Position numbers and translations under genes: made by a program. Positions 1 through 7,891 of a stretch of 14,924 bases of DNA are shown here, piece after piece. Source of the stretch: Pseudomonadota bacterium. GTDB lineage: Bacteria; Pseudomonadota; Gammaproteobacteria; Burkholderiales; Thiobacillaceae. The notes under the pieces were generated by a model. It was not told the origin of the DNA and did not search any database. It saw only the letters and a list, made by a program, of their open reading frames with translations. Numbering within the stretch: the stretch's first letter is position 1; every line of letters starts with the position of its first letter. Location: the NCBI GenBank assembly GCA_021836225.1, contig JAKBJA010000095.1, positions 1-14,924 of the forward strand, written 5' to 3'.

Positions 1-97
1 CCTGCGCGCCGGAATAGTCGAACTCGCACGCCTGCCCGATGACGATGGGGCCGGCGCCGATGATGAGAATGCTTTTAAGGTCAGTGCGCTTGGGCAT
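1..97 (-). CDS. carB: Carbamoyl-phosphate synthase large chain, N-terminus only (partial)
   Basis: Only the first 32 codons are inside the window; the gene continues past the left edge. The peptide begins [20 protein letters not shown] and continues through [10 protein letters not shown], which is the highly conserved start of CarB and contains the glycine-rich start of its first ATP-binding half. CarB uses ammonia released by CarA, bicarbonate and two ATP to make carbamoyl phosphate for arginine and pyrimidine synthesis in the cytoplasm. The ATG (95-97) lies inside the end of carA: the two genes overlap by 17 bases, which suggests translational coupling and balanced subunit synthesis. The identification is secure despite the truncation. 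Confidence 0.96.
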   Translation of the reverse strand, partial: MPKRTDLKSILIIGAGPIVIGQACEFDYSGAQ

Positions 98-1220
98 GGT
101 CGGCCATCAGCTTAATAAATCGGTCGAACAAATAGCTCACGTCGTGCGGGCCGGGGCTGGCTTCGGGGTGGCCCTGGAAGCTGAATGCGGGGGCGTCGGT
201 GCGTGCAATTCCCTGCAGCGAGCCGTCGAACAGCGAGACGTGGGTGCTGCGGATGTTGGCGGGCAGCGTCGCCGCGTCCACTGCGAAGCCATGGTTCTGG
301 CTGGTGATCGCCACCCGCCCGCTGTCGAGGTCCTTCACCGGATGGTTGGCACCGTGGTGGCCGAACTTCATCTTGACGGTCTTGGCGCCCGAGGCGAGCG
401 CCAGCAGCTGGTGACCGAGGCAAATTCCGAAGGTCGGGATCTTCGCTGCCACCAGGGTTTCGATCGCTCGGATCGCGTAATCGCAGGGCTCCGGATCGCC
501 GGGGCCGTTGGACAGGAAAATGCCGTCCGGCTTCAGCGCCAGGGCCTGCTCGGCGGTGGCGGTCGCGGGCAGCACGGTCAGGCGACAGCCGCGCTCGGCC
601 AACATGCGCAGGATGTTGCGCTTGACGCCGTAATCGAAGGCCACCACATGGAAGCGCGGCACGGTCTGCTGACCATAGCCGCGCCCCAGCTTCCATTCAG
701 TCTCGGTCCATTCGTAGGACGCCAGCGCGCTCACCACCTTGGCGAGATCCATGCCCGCCAGCCCCGGGAAGGCATGCGCGGCCTCGAGCGCTTTCGCCTC
801 GTCCACCACACCCGCCATGATGCAGCCGGCCTGTGCGCCTTTCTCGCGCAGGATGCGGGTCAGCCGGCGCGTATCGATGTCGGCGATCGCCACGATGTTC
901 TGGCTCTTCAGGTAATCGGACAAGGACTGGTCGGCGCGGAAGTTCGAATGCAGGCGCGGCACGTCGCGCACCACCAGGCCTGCCGCGTGAATGCGGTCGG
1001 CTTCGACGTCCTCGGCATTGATGCCGGTGTTGCCGATGTGCGGATAGGTCAGCGTCACGATCTGACGCGAATACGAGGGATCGGTGAGGATTTCCTGATA
1101 ACCGGTCAGCGCGGTATTGAATACCACCTCGCCGGTCGTGATGCCGTCGGCACCGATCGACAGGCCGCGAAACACCGAGCCGTCAGCTAAAACCAGGATG
1201 GCAGGTTGGGCACGAGACAA
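81..1220 (-). CDS. carA: Carbamoyl-phosphate synthase small chain (glutamine amidotransferase)
   Basis: 379 aa, the usual CarA length. The N-terminal CPSase small-chain domain (about 1-150) contains the hallmark stretch [20 protein letters not shown]. The C-terminal class I glutamine amidotransferase domain (about 188-370) has the nucleophile Cys267 in GICLGHQ and the partners His351 and Glu353 in the [10 protein letters not shown] segment, so the triad is intact. It hydrolyses glutamine and passes ammonia to CarB. The start is TTG (1218-1220), supported by GGAG six bases upstream and by the conserved N-terminal alignment; no better ATG exists. The 3' end overlaps carB by 17 bases. A promoter and leader hairpin upstream suggest that carAB is transcribed separately from dapB-grxC. 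Confidence 0.97.
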   Translation of the reverse strand: MSRAQPAILVLADGSVFRGLSIGADGITTGEVVFNTALTGYQEILTDPSYSRQIVTLTYPHIGNTGINAEDVEADRIHAAGLVVRDVPRLHSNFRADQSLSDYLKSQNIVAIADIDTRRLTRILREKGAQAGCIMAGVVDEAKALEAAHAFPGLAGMDLAKVVSALASYEWTETEWKLGRGYGQQTVPRFHVVAFDYGVKRNILRMLAERGCRLTVLPATATAEQALALKPDGIFLSNGPGDPEPCDYAIRAIETLVAAKIPTFGICLGHQLLALASGAKTVKMKFGHHGANHPVKDLDSGRVAITSQNHGFAVDAATLPANIRSTHVSLFDGSLQGIARTDAPAFSFQGHPEASPGPHDVSYLFDRFIKLMADHAQAH

Positions 1221-1245
1221 GGAAGACTCCGAAAGGCAGGTGACA

Positions 1246-1284
1246 AAATTCAGGCGAGCCGCTCGCGCGAACCCGCCTGAATTT
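1246..1284 (-). terminator. Perfect 11-bp stem-loop in the carAB leader (terminator or attenuator candidate)
   Basis: On the minus strand AAATTCAGGCG (from 1284) pairs perfectly with CGCCTGAATTT (to 1246) around a 17-base loop, followed by only a short run (TTTTG). The loop holds a second dyad (gcgag/ctcgc, 1254-1266) that would compete with the main stem. It lies after grxC and 25 bases before the carA TTG, just downstream of a good sigma-70 promoter. It could end dapB-grxC transcripts, attenuate carAB, or protect the 5' end of the carAB mRNA. The dyad is certain; the function is inferred, and the weak T-run argues against a strong intrinsic terminator. Confidence 0.55.
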
Positions 1285-1294
1285 GAATGCCGTC

Positions 1295-1323
1295 ATTGTA
1301 GCCGATCCGGAATGCGGCTTCAA
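1295..1323 (-). promoter_or_regulatory. Predicted sigma-70 promoter of carAB
   Basis: Reading the minus strand, TTGAAG (1323-1318) and TACAAT (1300-1295) are separated by exactly 17 bases. That is 4 of 6 and 5 of 6 matches to the sigma-70 -35 and -10 consensus at ideal spacing. The expected start is near A1288, giving a leader of about 68 bases in which the hairpin at 1284-1246 is almost the first thing transcribed. It sits in the 130-base gap between the grxC stop and carA, where an internal promoter makes sense. Confidence 0.65.
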
Positions 1324-1350
1324 TGTTTGTCGGGATCCTCCCCGCTCCGA

Positions 1351-1605
1351 TCAGGGCTGGAGATGGTCCAGTCCGCCGTCCATGTCGAGCTCGGTCAGCT
1401 CGGTAAAACCGCCGATGCAGGTGCCGTCGACGACGATCTGCGGCACGGTGCGCGCGCCGTTGGTGACGACGGCAAATTCCTTCATCGCCTCGCGGTCGAG
1501 ATCGATGCGGACTTCGTCGTAGCCGATGCCGCGCTTGTCGAGAAAGGCCTTGGCCTTGACGCAGATGGGGCAGGTGCCGGTGCTGTAGACCTTGACGGCG
1601 TTCAT
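1351..1605 (-). CDS. grxC: Glutaredoxin 3 (GrxC)
   Basis: About 84 aa, one compact thioredoxin-fold domain. It has the dithiol active site CPIC near the N-terminus, the cis-proline TVP motif that contacts the substrate thiol, and the GG-F-T-E segment that binds glutathione, all typical of class 1 GrxC. It reduces disulfides and glutathione mixed disulfides in the cytoplasm using glutathione. Two in-frame ATGs occur, at 1609-1611 and 1603-1605. The AGGA ribosome site is only one base from the first but seven from the second, so I chose the second; the alternative adds two residues. It lies 33 bases after dapB on the same strand and is probably co-transcribed with bamE-dapB. Confidence 0.93.
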   Translation of the reverse strand: MNAVKVYSTGTCPICVKAKAFLDKRGIGYDEVRIDLDREAMKEFAVVTNGARTVPQIVVDGTCIGGFTELTELDMDGGLDHLQP

Positions 1606-1638
1606 GTTCATTTCCTGGTTGATGCGGTTCTCAGATCG

Positions 1639-2442
1639 CTATTTCAAGCCCAATACGTCGCGCATGTCGTACAGGCCCGACGCGCGTCCTTGCAGCCACT
1701 TGGCGGCACGCAGCGCGCCCTGGGCGAAGGTGGCGCGGCTGCTGGCCTTGTGGGTCAACTCGACGCGTTCGCCGATGCCGGCGAACAGCAGCGTATGGTC
1801 GCCGACGATGTCGCCGCCGCGGACGGTGGCAAAACCGATGGTCTTGGGGTCGCGCTCGCCGGTGACGCCCTCACGGCCGTAGACGGCACAGCTGGCGAGG
1901 TCGCGGTCGATGGCGCGCGCCACCGCCTGCCCCAGGCCGAGCGCGGTGCCCGAGGGGGCATCGATCTTATGGCGGTGATGCGCCTCGATGATCTCGATGT
2001 CGTAGCCGTTCTCCAGCACCCGCGCGGCGAGTTCGGCCAGCTTCATCAGCAGGTTCACGCCCACGCTCATGTTGGGTGCGAAGACAATGGGAATCTGCCG
2101 TGCCGCTGCCGCAATGCGCGCACGGCCTGCCTCGTCGAAACCGGTGGTGCCAATCACCATTGGCACGCTCGCCGCGACGCAGGCGTCCAGATAACCGAAG
2201 GTGGCTTCCGGCCGGGTGAAATCGATCAGCACGTGCGCACCCTGCAGGGCGTCAGCCGGCTGACCGGTCACGAGAATCCCGCTTGCAACACCCCAGGCGG
2301 CGCCGGCGTCCTGTCCCGCGAGCGGGCTGCCGGGTCGATCTATGGCCGCGCATAACGCGCAGTCCTTATCGGACGCCACGGCTTCGAGCAGGGCACGTCC
2401 CATGCGGCCGGACACGCCAGCAATGGCGGTCCGCACGGTCAT
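1639..2442 (-). CDS. dapB: 4-hydroxy-tetrahydrodipicolinate reductase
   Basis: 267 aa, full length for DapB. The N-terminal Rossmann domain starts with the NAD(P)H-binding motif GVSGRMG (9-15). IDFTRPEA (73-80) and GTTG (98-101) form the cofactor pocket. The catalytic and substrate signature [14 protein letters not shown] lies at about 153-166, with His155 and Lys159 matching the proton donor and substrate-binding lysine of the family. It reduces 4-hydroxy-tetrahydrodipicolinate in the lysine/meso-diaminopimelate pathway, so it feeds both protein and peptidoglycan synthesis. The ATG overlaps the bamE stop in an ATGA arrangement (2439-2442), which implies coupled translation. The start is fixed by that overlap and by the family N-terminus. 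Confidence 0.97.
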   Translation of the reverse strand: MTVRTAIAGVSGRMGRALLEAVASDKDCALCAAIDRPGSPLAGQDAGAAWGVASGILVTGQPADALQGAHVLIDFTRPEATFGYLDACVAASVPMVIGTTGFDEAGRARIAAAARQIPIVFAPNMSVGVNLLMKLAELAARVLENGYDIEIIEAHHRHKIDAPSGTALGLGQAVARAIDRDLASCAVYGREGVTGERDPKTIGFATVRGGDIVGDHTLLFAGIGERVELTHKASSRATFAQGALRAAKWLQGRASGLYDMRDVLGLK

Positions 2443-3623
2443 GGCCGGATCCCGCGCAGTTCCGACAACACTTTTTCCTCGACGATCAGCCAGCGTCCCT
2501 CCTGTTCGACCATGTGCAACTGTTTGACCACCGCATCGCTGTAGTTGCCTGAGCGATAAAACTGGTTGAAGGTCACCGTAACGGTGCCTTCCTCTGTCCG
2601 ATCCACCCTTGGCGAATCAACCCTGACCTCGATATTTTTTGCCGTATCCAGCGCATGACGCTTGCGATTCTCCCACTCGGCCCGGCTGATTCCGTCCTGC
2701 GGCACAAAGCGGTCGTCATAGGCAGCAAAATAGGCCGTCTTGTCACGCCGTGCCCAGGCCACCGCCCAGTCATTCAACGATTTCAGCACCGGTGCATTGC
2801 GCTCTGCTTGCGCGGACTCGACTTCGGGAAAGGACGGGATCACGTCCGGCTGGATTCTTGCAACATCGGTTTCGGGCTGCAGGCTCAACTCGGCAGACGG
2901 GCGAGGATCGACGTAAGCCGGGACGTTTCGCGGGCTGGGCAGGGGCGGGACAACGCTTGTTTCAGGTCCCGCCGGCCGGGAGACCTGTTCAGCCTTGGGC
3001 GCTTCCTGCTGCACAAGCGGTGCGACGACGGGAGCCGGAGCCGGGACTGGTGTCGGTGCCGGAACCGGTGTCGGTGCTGGAACCGGTGCCGGTGCTGGAA
3101 CTGGTGTCGGTGCTGGAACTGGCGTTGCAGGCGGTTGGGATTCGACGGGCACAGACTGCACAACCGTATCGGGCTGTGTCACCGGCTCGGCCGCACGCGG
3201 CAGAGCCGCGGGAGGCAGCGCCACCGATGTTGCAGGTTCGGGTTGCGCTGCGGGTTGCAGTTCGGGTTTTGGCTCGACCGCAGGGGCTGCTGGCTGCGGA
3301 ATCGGCCCCGGCAAATCGCCTTCTATGCGCGCCAGGGTATCGCCCTCAAAAAACAGGGTGATGCGTTTTTGCTCGGCCAGCCTGCCCGCCTTGTAAAACA
3401 CGTATACGTAGTCCCAGCGATCGTTACGGAAGGGATCGACCACTAGCGGGGTGCCGAGCAGGAAGCGGACTTGCGAACGATTGAGGCCGGGCTTCAGGCG
3501 GGAGACGTTCTCCTGGTCGAGTGCATTGCCTTGTTGCACGTCGATACGGTGAGGGCCGACTTTGACGCTGGAACACCCGGCAATCAGGCTCAGAAGCAGA
3601 ACAGGAATCAGGTAATGACGCAT
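2439..3623 (-). CDS. bamE: BamE/OmlA outer-membrane lipoprotein with repeat linker and extra C-terminal NTF2-like domain
   Basis: 394 aa, more than twice the usual BamE length. Residues 1-16 are a lipoprotein signal ending in the lipobox LIAGC, with Cys17 the predicted lipidation site. Residues about 21-101 are a BamE (SmpA/OmlA) domain: [28 protein letters not shown] and the WDYVYVF strand are all present. BamE helps BamA assemble outer-membrane beta-barrels from the periplasmic side. Residues 102-275 are a Pro/Ala/Val-rich linker with PTPVPA repeats (166-200). Residues about 276-394 ([37 protein letters not shown]) look like a SnoaL/NTF2-like domain similar to that at the end of Cds6-type proteins. 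I chose the ATG before the signal peptide; an open frame runs further upstream, but it overlaps fur and has no signal sequence. The Shine-Dalgarno match is weak. Confidence 0.9.
   Translation of the reverse strand: MRHYLIPVLLLSLIAGCSSVKVGPHRIDVQQGNALDQENVSRLKPGLNRSQVRFLLGTPLVVDPFRNDRWDYVYVFYKAGRLAEQKRITLFFEGDTLARIEGDLPGPIPQPAAPAVEPKPELQPAAQPEPATSVALPPAALPRAAEPVTQPDTVVQSVPVESQPPATPVPAPTPVPAPAPVPAPTPVPAPTPVPAPAPVVAPLVQQEAPKAEQVSRPAGPETSVVPPLPSPRNVPAYVDPRPSAELSLQPETDVARIQPDVIPSFPEVESAQAERNAPVLKSLNDWAVAWARRDKTAYFAAYDDRFVPQDGISRAEWENRKRHALDTAKNIEVRVDSPRVDRTEEGTVTVTFNQFYRSGNYSDAVVKQLHMVEQEGRWLIVEEKVLSELRGIRP
3037..3126. repeat. In-gene 18-bp tandem repeat, five copies
   Basis: Five contiguous 18-bp units at 3037, 3055, 3073, 3091 and 3109 follow the pattern GGTGCYGGAACYGGTGYC with a few substitutions. 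On the coding (minus) strand each encodes the hexapeptide PTPVPA or a close variant, forming the core of the BamE linker. Because the unit is a multiple of three, gain or loss of copies would change linker length without a frameshift. Confidence 0.85.
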
Positions 3624-3702
3624 AGCCAAGAAGCCGGAAGGGTTGGGGCGGTTGGAAAAAAACGTATCATAACGTATTCGCGTTCCCGTTCTGGAGCCTT
3701 GT
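3624..3702. promoter_or_regulatory. Divergent bamE / fur promoter region with 10-bp-spaced direct repeat
   Basis: This 79-base gap serves bamE (minus) and fur (plus). On the minus strand TATGAT (3671-3666) is a good -10 box but has no clear -35. On the plus strand TTGGGG (3643-3648), 16 bases, TATCAT (3665-3670) is a possible fur promoter using the same bases. The heptamer AACGTAT occurs at 3661-3667 and again at 3671-3677, one helical turn apart, across both -10 boxes. I see no match to the classical 19-bp Fur box, so autoregulation is not evident. Confidence 0.4.
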
Positions 3703-4149
3703 TTGAGCAATCCGTCCGACCTCAAGAGCATCGGTCTCAAAGCCACGTTGCCACGCCTGAAAATCCTCGATCTGTTCGAGCAGAGTGACAAGCGTCACAT
3801 GACCGCAGAAGAGATCTATCGCTTGCTATCCGACGAGGGTCAGGATATCGGCCTTGCCACGGTCTACCGGGTGCTGACCCAGTTCGAGCAGGCCGGGCTG
3901 CTGATCCGCCACCACTTTGACAGCGACAAGGCCGTGTTCGAACTCAACCAGGGCGATCACCACGACCATCTGGTTTGTCTGCAATGCGGCAAGGTGGAAG
4001 AGTTTTTCGACGCCGAAATCGAAAAAAGACAGAACCGCATCGCCAAGGAACGCGGCTTTGCGATCCACGACCACTCGCTGCAGATCTACGCCGACTGCAT
4101 CAAGGAAAACTGCCCCAACCGCAAGCCAGGCGACAACCGTCACCGGTAA
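3703..4149 (+). CDS. fur: Ferric uptake regulator Fur
   Basis: 148 aa, normal Fur length. The N-terminal winged-helix DNA-binding domain (about 1-80) includes [22 protein letters not shown] and the recognition segment [18 protein letters not shown]. The C-terminal metal-binding and dimerisation domain carries HHDH (86-89), CLQC (92-95), HDH (122-124) and a second cysteine pair (132, 137). With ferrous iron bound, Fur represses iron-uptake genes. The start is TTG (3703-3705) with GGAG six bases upstream; it gives the standard N-terminus, and no ATG fits. Placement divergent from bamE/omlA is conserved in beta- and gammaproteobacteria. Its last 10 bases overlap the convergent btuF-like gene. 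Confidence 0.96.
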   Translation: MSNPSDLKSIGLKATLPRLKILDLFEQSDKRHMTAEEIYRLLSDEGQDIGLATVYRVLTQFEQAGLLIRHHFDSDKAVFELNQGDHHDHLVCLQCGKVEEFFDAEIEKRQNRIAKERGFAIHDHSLQIYADCIKENCPNRKPGDNRHR

Positions 4150-5000
4150 GGCGCCACCGCCTTGCACAGTTCGGCCACGCCCTCGACCAGACGCGGCGTC
4201 GGCCGATGCAGCAAATCAGCATCCACCCGCACAAACGCCCGGTTACTAACCGCCGGCAGGCTGGCAAAACGCTGCCACTGGCGACGCATGTCGGGCGCAT
4301 CGGTGCCGCTCACGATCAGTTCAGGCGCACGCCGCAGCACCGCCTCACGCGACACCACCGGCGAAGCTGAACGCAGGTCGGCAAACACGTTGCGCGCCCC
4401 GCACAGTGCCAGCGCATCGCTGATCCAGTGGCTGCCGCCCACTGTCATCAGCGGACGGTCCCATACCTGATAGAACACGCTCACCGGCGGTTTCTGTGTT
4501 GCCTTCACCTGCAGGCCGCCCAGCCGCCCGGAATAATCCCGCGCGGCCGCCTCCCCCGCCGCAGCATGTCCGCTCGCCTGCCCGATCAGGCGCAGCAGGC
4601 GCGCCACGTCGTCGAGCCGGGTGGCCTGCGTGTGCAACACAGGCACGCCCATTTTTCTCAGACCGTGGATGTCCGCTGCGCGGTTGCCGCCTACCCAGAC
4701 GATGACCAGATCCGGCTTCAGCAACAGGATGCGCTCGAAGTTGATGCGGCTGTAGTCGCCGATACGCGGCAGCGTTCGCGCTGCCACGGGATAATCGCTG
4801 GCACTGTCGACGCCCACCAGTTGCGGCCCGGCACCGACCGCAAACAGCAGTTCGGTGAGATGCGGCGTGAGAGAAATGATGCGCTGCGGCGGCCGAGTGA
4901 ATTCGAGGGTTTGCTCGGCATCGTCAACCAGGCGGATGGCGGCTGCCTGTGCCGGCGCGGCCAGCAACAGACACAGCCAGAAAACGAGGCGGCAGATCAC
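4140..5000 (-). CDS. btuF: BtuF-like cobalamin-binding periplasmic protein
   Basis: 286 aa with a signal peptide (about 1-20, ending APAQAA), so exported to the periplasm. It is a class III substrate-binding protein of the BtuF/FecB helical-backbone type: [20 protein letters not shown] at 37-56, [11 protein letters not shown] at 61-71, LKPDLVIVW at 94-102, and the C-terminal [14 protein letters not shown] typical of cobalamin binders. It would deliver vitamin B12 or corrinoid to a BtuCD-type ABC transporter, which is not in this window. It starts at GTG, overlapping the stop of the histidine phosphatase gene by 4 bases (GTGA), so it is the last gene of the proB operon. Its 3' end overlaps the end of fur by 10 bases on the opposite strand. 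Corrinoid specificity is inferred from sequence and the phosphatase neighbour; a siderophore-binding role is less likely. Confidence 0.82.
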   Translation of the reverse strand: MICRLVFWLCLLLAAPAQAAAIRLVDDAEQTLEFTRPPQRIISLTPHLTELLFAVGAGPQLVGVDSASDYPVAARTLPRIGDYSRINFERILLLKPDLVIVWVGGNRAADIHGLRKMGVPVLHTQATRLDDVARLLRLIGQASGHAAAGEAAARDYSGRLGGLQVKATQKPPVSVFYQVWDRPLMTVGGSHWISDALALCGARNVFADLRSASPVVSREAVLRRAPELIVSGTDAPDMRRQWQRFASLPAVSNRAFVRVDADLLHRPTPRLVEGVAELCKAVAPYR

Positions 5001-5593
5001 CGATCGACGCGCGCGCTACCGTGGAAAATCAGGCTTGCATGGCCGGCATCGAATCGCAGCCGCGTCAGCGAGGCGGTCGCCACCTCGATGCGGTAGGCGT
5101 GTTCCAGCGGAATCTGCAGCGCCCACGCCAGCGCCATGCGCATCACCCCGGCGTGTCCAACCAGCAGTACATGCTGGCCGGCGTGTTGTTCAAGCAGGTC
5201 GTCGAGCGCGGCAGCCACCCGCGCATGAAAATCGGCCAGCGGCTCGGCGCCTTGCGGACGCGCATTCAGGGGATCGGCCTTGAAGCGCGCCAGCGTGCCG
5301 GGCCCGTCCTGCTCAATCTCGGCGGCCGATTTGCCCTCCCATGCGCCGAAACCGACTTCCTTAAGCCGTTCATCCAGCGCCAGCGGCAAGCCGTGTCGTT
5401 CGGCCAGCAGTTGGGCAAAGGCGCGACAGCGCAACAAGGGCGACGACACGATGCGCGTCCACGGCACCGACTCGCCCACCGCCGCATGCATCTGCGCCCA
5501 GCCCTTTTCAGACAGCGGATCGTCGATCTGACCGCGATATTTGCGCCCACCGACAGGTTCACCATGGCGCATCAGGTCAAGCGTGGTGATCAC
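4997..5593 (-). CDS. Histidine phosphatase (possible CobC alpha-ribazole phosphatase)
   Basis: 198 aa, one histidine-phosphatase (phosphoglycerate-mutase-like) domain. The phosphohistidine motif LMRHGEP places Arg9, His10, Gly11 and Glu12; SSPLLRCR supplies the second arginine (Arg55); [11 protein letters not shown] contains Glu79; and VGHAGVMRM gives the second catalytic His147. All key residues are intact. The best functional guess is CobC, which dephosphorylates alpha-ribazole phosphate in cobalamin lower-loop assembly, because the next gene encodes a BtuF-like protein; E. coli-type CobC proteins are of similar length. The sequence alone cannot exclude another phosphomonoesterase. The GTG start overlaps the proB stop, and the stop overlaps the btuF start, each by 4 bases. 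Confidence 0.85.
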   Translation of the reverse strand: MITTLDLMRHGEPVGGRKYRGQIDDPLSEKGWAQMHAAVGESVPWTRIVSSPLLRCRAFAQLLAERHGLPLALDERLKEVGFGAWEGKSAAEIEQDGPGTLARFKADPLNARPQGAEPLADFHARVAAALDDLLEQHAGQHVLLVGHAGVMRMALAWALQIPLEHAYRIEVATASLTRLRFDAGHASLIFHGSARVDR

Positions 5594-6711
5594 CCCAGCA
5601 CCACCAGGTTGTCGCGGTGGATCAGCTCGGGCTCGTCCATATAGCCGAGCTCCGCCTCGATCGCGCTGCTGGGTTTGCCGGCGATGCGGCGTGTCTCGCC
5701 TGCACTGTAATTGGTCAGGCCACGCGCGATTTCACGGCCTGAGGGGTCGACAATCGCCACCACCTCGCCGCGCTCGAATTCACCGGTGACGCCTTTCACG
5801 CCGACCGGCAGCAGGCTCTTGCCGTCTTCACGCAGGGCGCGCACCGCGCCGTCGTCGAGCACCACCCCGCCGCGCAGCTGCAGATGGTCGGCCAGCCACT
5901 GCCGCCGTGCAGCAAGGGGCGCCTGACGCGCCACCAGCTGGCTGCCGATGGCCTCGCCCGCTGCCAGCCGCAGCAGCACACGCTCCTCGCGGCCGCTGCA
6001 GATCACCGTGTGGGCGCCGCTCCTCGCCGCGCGCCTGGCCGCGAGGATCTTGGTCAACATGCCGCCGGTGCCGACGTTGCTGCCCGCTCCGCCCGCCATG
6101 CGCTCGAGTTCGGGGTCGCCGGCATGGGCATCCATTACCAGCGTAGCGTCGGGTTGCTTGCGCGGATCGGCCGTAAAGAGACCAGTCTGGTCGGTGAGGA
6201 TGATCAGACAGTCGGCCTCGATCAGGTTGGTCACCAGGGCGCCCAGCGTGTCGTTGTCGCCGAGGCGGATCTCGTCCGTGGCGACCGTGTCGTTTTCGTT
6301 GATGATCGGCACCACGCGCAGTTCCAGCAGCGTGCGCAGGGTGGAACGCGCATTCAGATAACGGGTACGGTCGGCCAGGTCCTCGTGAGTGAGCAGCACC
6401 TGCGCGGCATGCAGCCCGTGGGTACGGAAAATCGATTCATACGCCTGAACCAGCCCCATCTGACCGACAGCGGCGGCGGCCTGCAATTCGTTGACCGCCT
6501 TCGGGCGCTTTTTCCAGCCCAGGCGCGCGATGCCTTCGGCGATCGCACCGGACGACACCAGCACCACTTCCTTGCCCTGGGCGGTCAGCGCGGCGATCTG
6601 CTCGGCCCAGCGCGACAGCGCGTCATGGTCGAGCCCGCGCCCCTCGGCGGTGACCAGACTGGAGCCGACCTTGACGACGATGCGCCGGGCGTGTTGCACC
6701 ACGGAATGCAT
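5590..6711 (-). CDS. proB: Glutamate 5-kinase
   Basis: 373 aa, full length. The N-terminal amino-acid kinase domain (about 8-260) contains VVKVGSSLV (12-20), VSSGAIAEG (52-60), the glutamate-binding NENDTV (138-143), LTDQTGLF (172-179) and GTGGMLTK (214-221). The C-terminal PUA domain (about 281-355) includes [17 protein letters not shown] and GLTNYS. It phosphorylates glutamate with ATP in the first step of proline synthesis and is normally feedback-inhibited by proline. The ATG shares one base with the stop of the CNP1-family gene (TGATG), and the 3' end overlaps the phosphatase gene by 4 bases. The proline partner proA and the frequent neighbour obgE are not present here. Confidence 0.97.
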   Translation of the reverse strand: MHSVVQHARRIVVKVGSSLVTAEGRGLDHDALSRWAEQIAALTAQGKEVVLVSSGAIAEGIARLGWKKRPKAVNELQAAAAVGQMGLVQAYESIFRTHGLHAAQVLLTHEDLADRTRYLNARSTLRTLLELRVVPIINENDTVATDEIRLGDNDTLGALVTNLIEADCLIILTDQTGLFTADPRKQPDATLVMDAHAGDPELERMAGGAGSNVGTGGMLTKILAARRAARSGAHTVICSGREERVLLRLAAGEAIGSQLVARQAPLAARRQWLADHLQLRGGVVLDDGAVRALREDGKSLLPVGVKGVTGEFERGEVVAIVDPSGREIARGLTNYSAGETRRIAGKPSSAIEAELGYMDEPELIHRDNLVVLG

Positions 6712-7208
6712 CAGCGTGCCGCGCGACGCAGGTTCTGCGCCGCCACCTTGCCGTCCTTGACGTTGATGCCGTCGGGGCAGAAATGATCCTCGTACAAGGC
6801 CTTGTGGTACGACAGCAGCGAACGGAACTTGATGCCCTCCCAGCCGGATCTGCGCGCCTTCGACCAGGTACCGTCGGGATGGCCGTAGGCATACAGGCGG
6901 CGCTCACCCGTATCGCAGCGCATGCCCTCGAACGAGACGTTCTTCGCCCCGCCCGCCGCTTCGATCACCACGGTGTAGCGCACCACCTTGTCCTCGCCGA
7001 CGCTGATCGATGCCGTATCGGCGAAATGCTTGTGGCGTGTGGCCGACGACACGTTGAACTCGACCAGGTTTTCAGCCTTGGGATACGGCGGCAACTGGGC
7101 CGACAGTTCCACCCAGGGTTTATCGTTTTCGAATTCGATATCGAACTGGCCCCATTCGGCGTACGCAGTCAGGGGCAGGATCAGCAGCAGAGCAGACAGG
7201 ATTTTCAT
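6711..7208 (-). CDS. CNP1-like family exported protein
   Basis: 165 aa from the ATG that begins a clean signal peptide ([17 protein letters not shown], cleavage before EWG), so probably periplasmic. The mature part matches the CNP1-like family (PF08750) in its conserved segments: [13 protein letters not shown] (39-51), [16 protein letters not shown] (67-82), [19 protein letters not shown] (86-104), YGHPDGTW (108-115) and HFCP (142-145). Cys98 and Cys144 could form a disulfide. The molecular function of the family is unknown; the founding annotation links it to a cryptic neisserial protein. It is often near proB in betaproteobacteria, and here the stop and the proB start share a base. An open frame extends upstream and another ATG lies three codons earlier, but neither improves the signal peptide. 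Confidence 0.88.
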   Translation of the reverse strand: MKILSALLLILPLTAYAEWGQFDIEFENDKPWVELSAQLPPYPKAENLVEFNVSSATRHKHFADTASISVGEDKVVRYTVVIEAAGGAKNVSFEGMRCDTGERRLYAYGHPDGTWSKARRSGWEGIKFRSLLSYHKALYEDHFCPDGINVKDGKVAAQNLRRAAR

Positions 7209-7276
7209 GCCCGCCATTTTATGGGTTCGGATGGGGGATGTCTGCAGGAATATAGGCGCGCGCCGTTTTCTGCGCC

Positions 7277-7891
7277 CTACTTGCGCTCCGAATAGATCGG
7301 CAGCGTGATGCGGAACGCCATCGCCAGCAGGCGAACGCCCAGCACGCTCGCCATCCCCGCCCACGCCGCAATCACCGGCGACACGCCGAGTGCCTGCAGC
7401 CCCACCAGCACCAGGGCACCCGTCCAGGCTGCCGAGGCATAGAGCTCGCCCCGCACGAATATCAGGGGAACCTCGTTGCACAGCACGTCGCGCAGCACGC
7501 CGCCGATGACACCCGTGATCACGCCGAGCAGGCTCGCCACCAGCCAGGGTGCGTTCCATTCCAGGGCGATCTGGGTGCCGACGATGGTGAACAGCGCCAG
7601 GCCGAGCGCGTCGGGAACCAGGAACAGCCGCGGCGGCAGGCGCAGGCCACGCACCGCAAAGAAGATGACCAGCGTGGTCGCCAGGGCGACGACCAGATAC
7701 ACCTGGTCACTGATCCAGAACACCGGACGCTGCAGCAGCACGTCGCGCACCGTGCCCCCGCCCAGTGCGGTAGCGGCGCCCACCATCATCACGCCGATCA
7801 GGTCCATGTGTTTGCGGCCGGCGTCGAGCACGCCGGTCAGCGCGTTCACCGCGACGGCCGACACGCCGGCCCAGTACAACAGATTTTCCAT
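7277..7891 (-). CDS. UPF0126/TRIC-like membrane protein (candidate glycine transporter family)
   Basis: 204 aa, very hydrophobic, with about six or seven membrane segments arranged as two similar halves. Each half carries the family signature: GGGTVRDVL at 44-52 followed by FWISD, and GGVLRDVLCNEVPLIF at 130-145. This is the bacterial UPF0126 family (PF03458), structurally related to trimeric intracellular cation channels; some members have been described as glycine transporters and E. coli YadS belongs here. Substrate and direction cannot be read from the sequence. The start is the ATG just before NLLYWAG, the normal family N-terminus; upstream in-frame sequence is not family-like, and I see no good Shine-Dalgarno. 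It lies 68 bases before the CNP1-family gene on the same strand and may head that operon. Confidence 0.86.
   Translation of the reverse strand: MENLLYWAGVSAVAVNALTGVLDAGRKHMDLIGVMMVGAATALGGGTVRDVLLQRPVFWISDQVYLVVALATTLVIFFAVRGLRLPPRLFLVPDALGLALFTIVGTQIALEWNAPWLVASLLGVITGVIGGVLRDVLCNEVPLIFVRGELYASAAWTGALVLVGLQALGVSPVIAAWAGMASVLGVRLLAMAFRITLPIYSERK

Noticed and set aside
39..1190. Long open plus-strand frame opposite carA
   Set aside because: It is a GC-rich shadow of carA, with no recognisable domain and atypical composition.
2655..3446. Cys/Arg/Trp-rich plus-strand frames with regular repeats opposite bamE
   Set aside because: The repetition only mirrors the 18-bp array encoding the Pro-Ala linker.
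3624..3702. Classical Fur box for autoregulation of fur
   Set aside because: No stretch resembles the GATAAT-based 19-bp consensus.
3624..3791. Upstream in-frame extension of bamE
   Set aside because: It overlaps fur, precedes the lipoprotein signal and has no family similarity.
7209..7559. Upstream in-frame extension of the CNP1-family gene
   Set aside because: It overlaps the TRIC-like gene and would bury the signal peptide.
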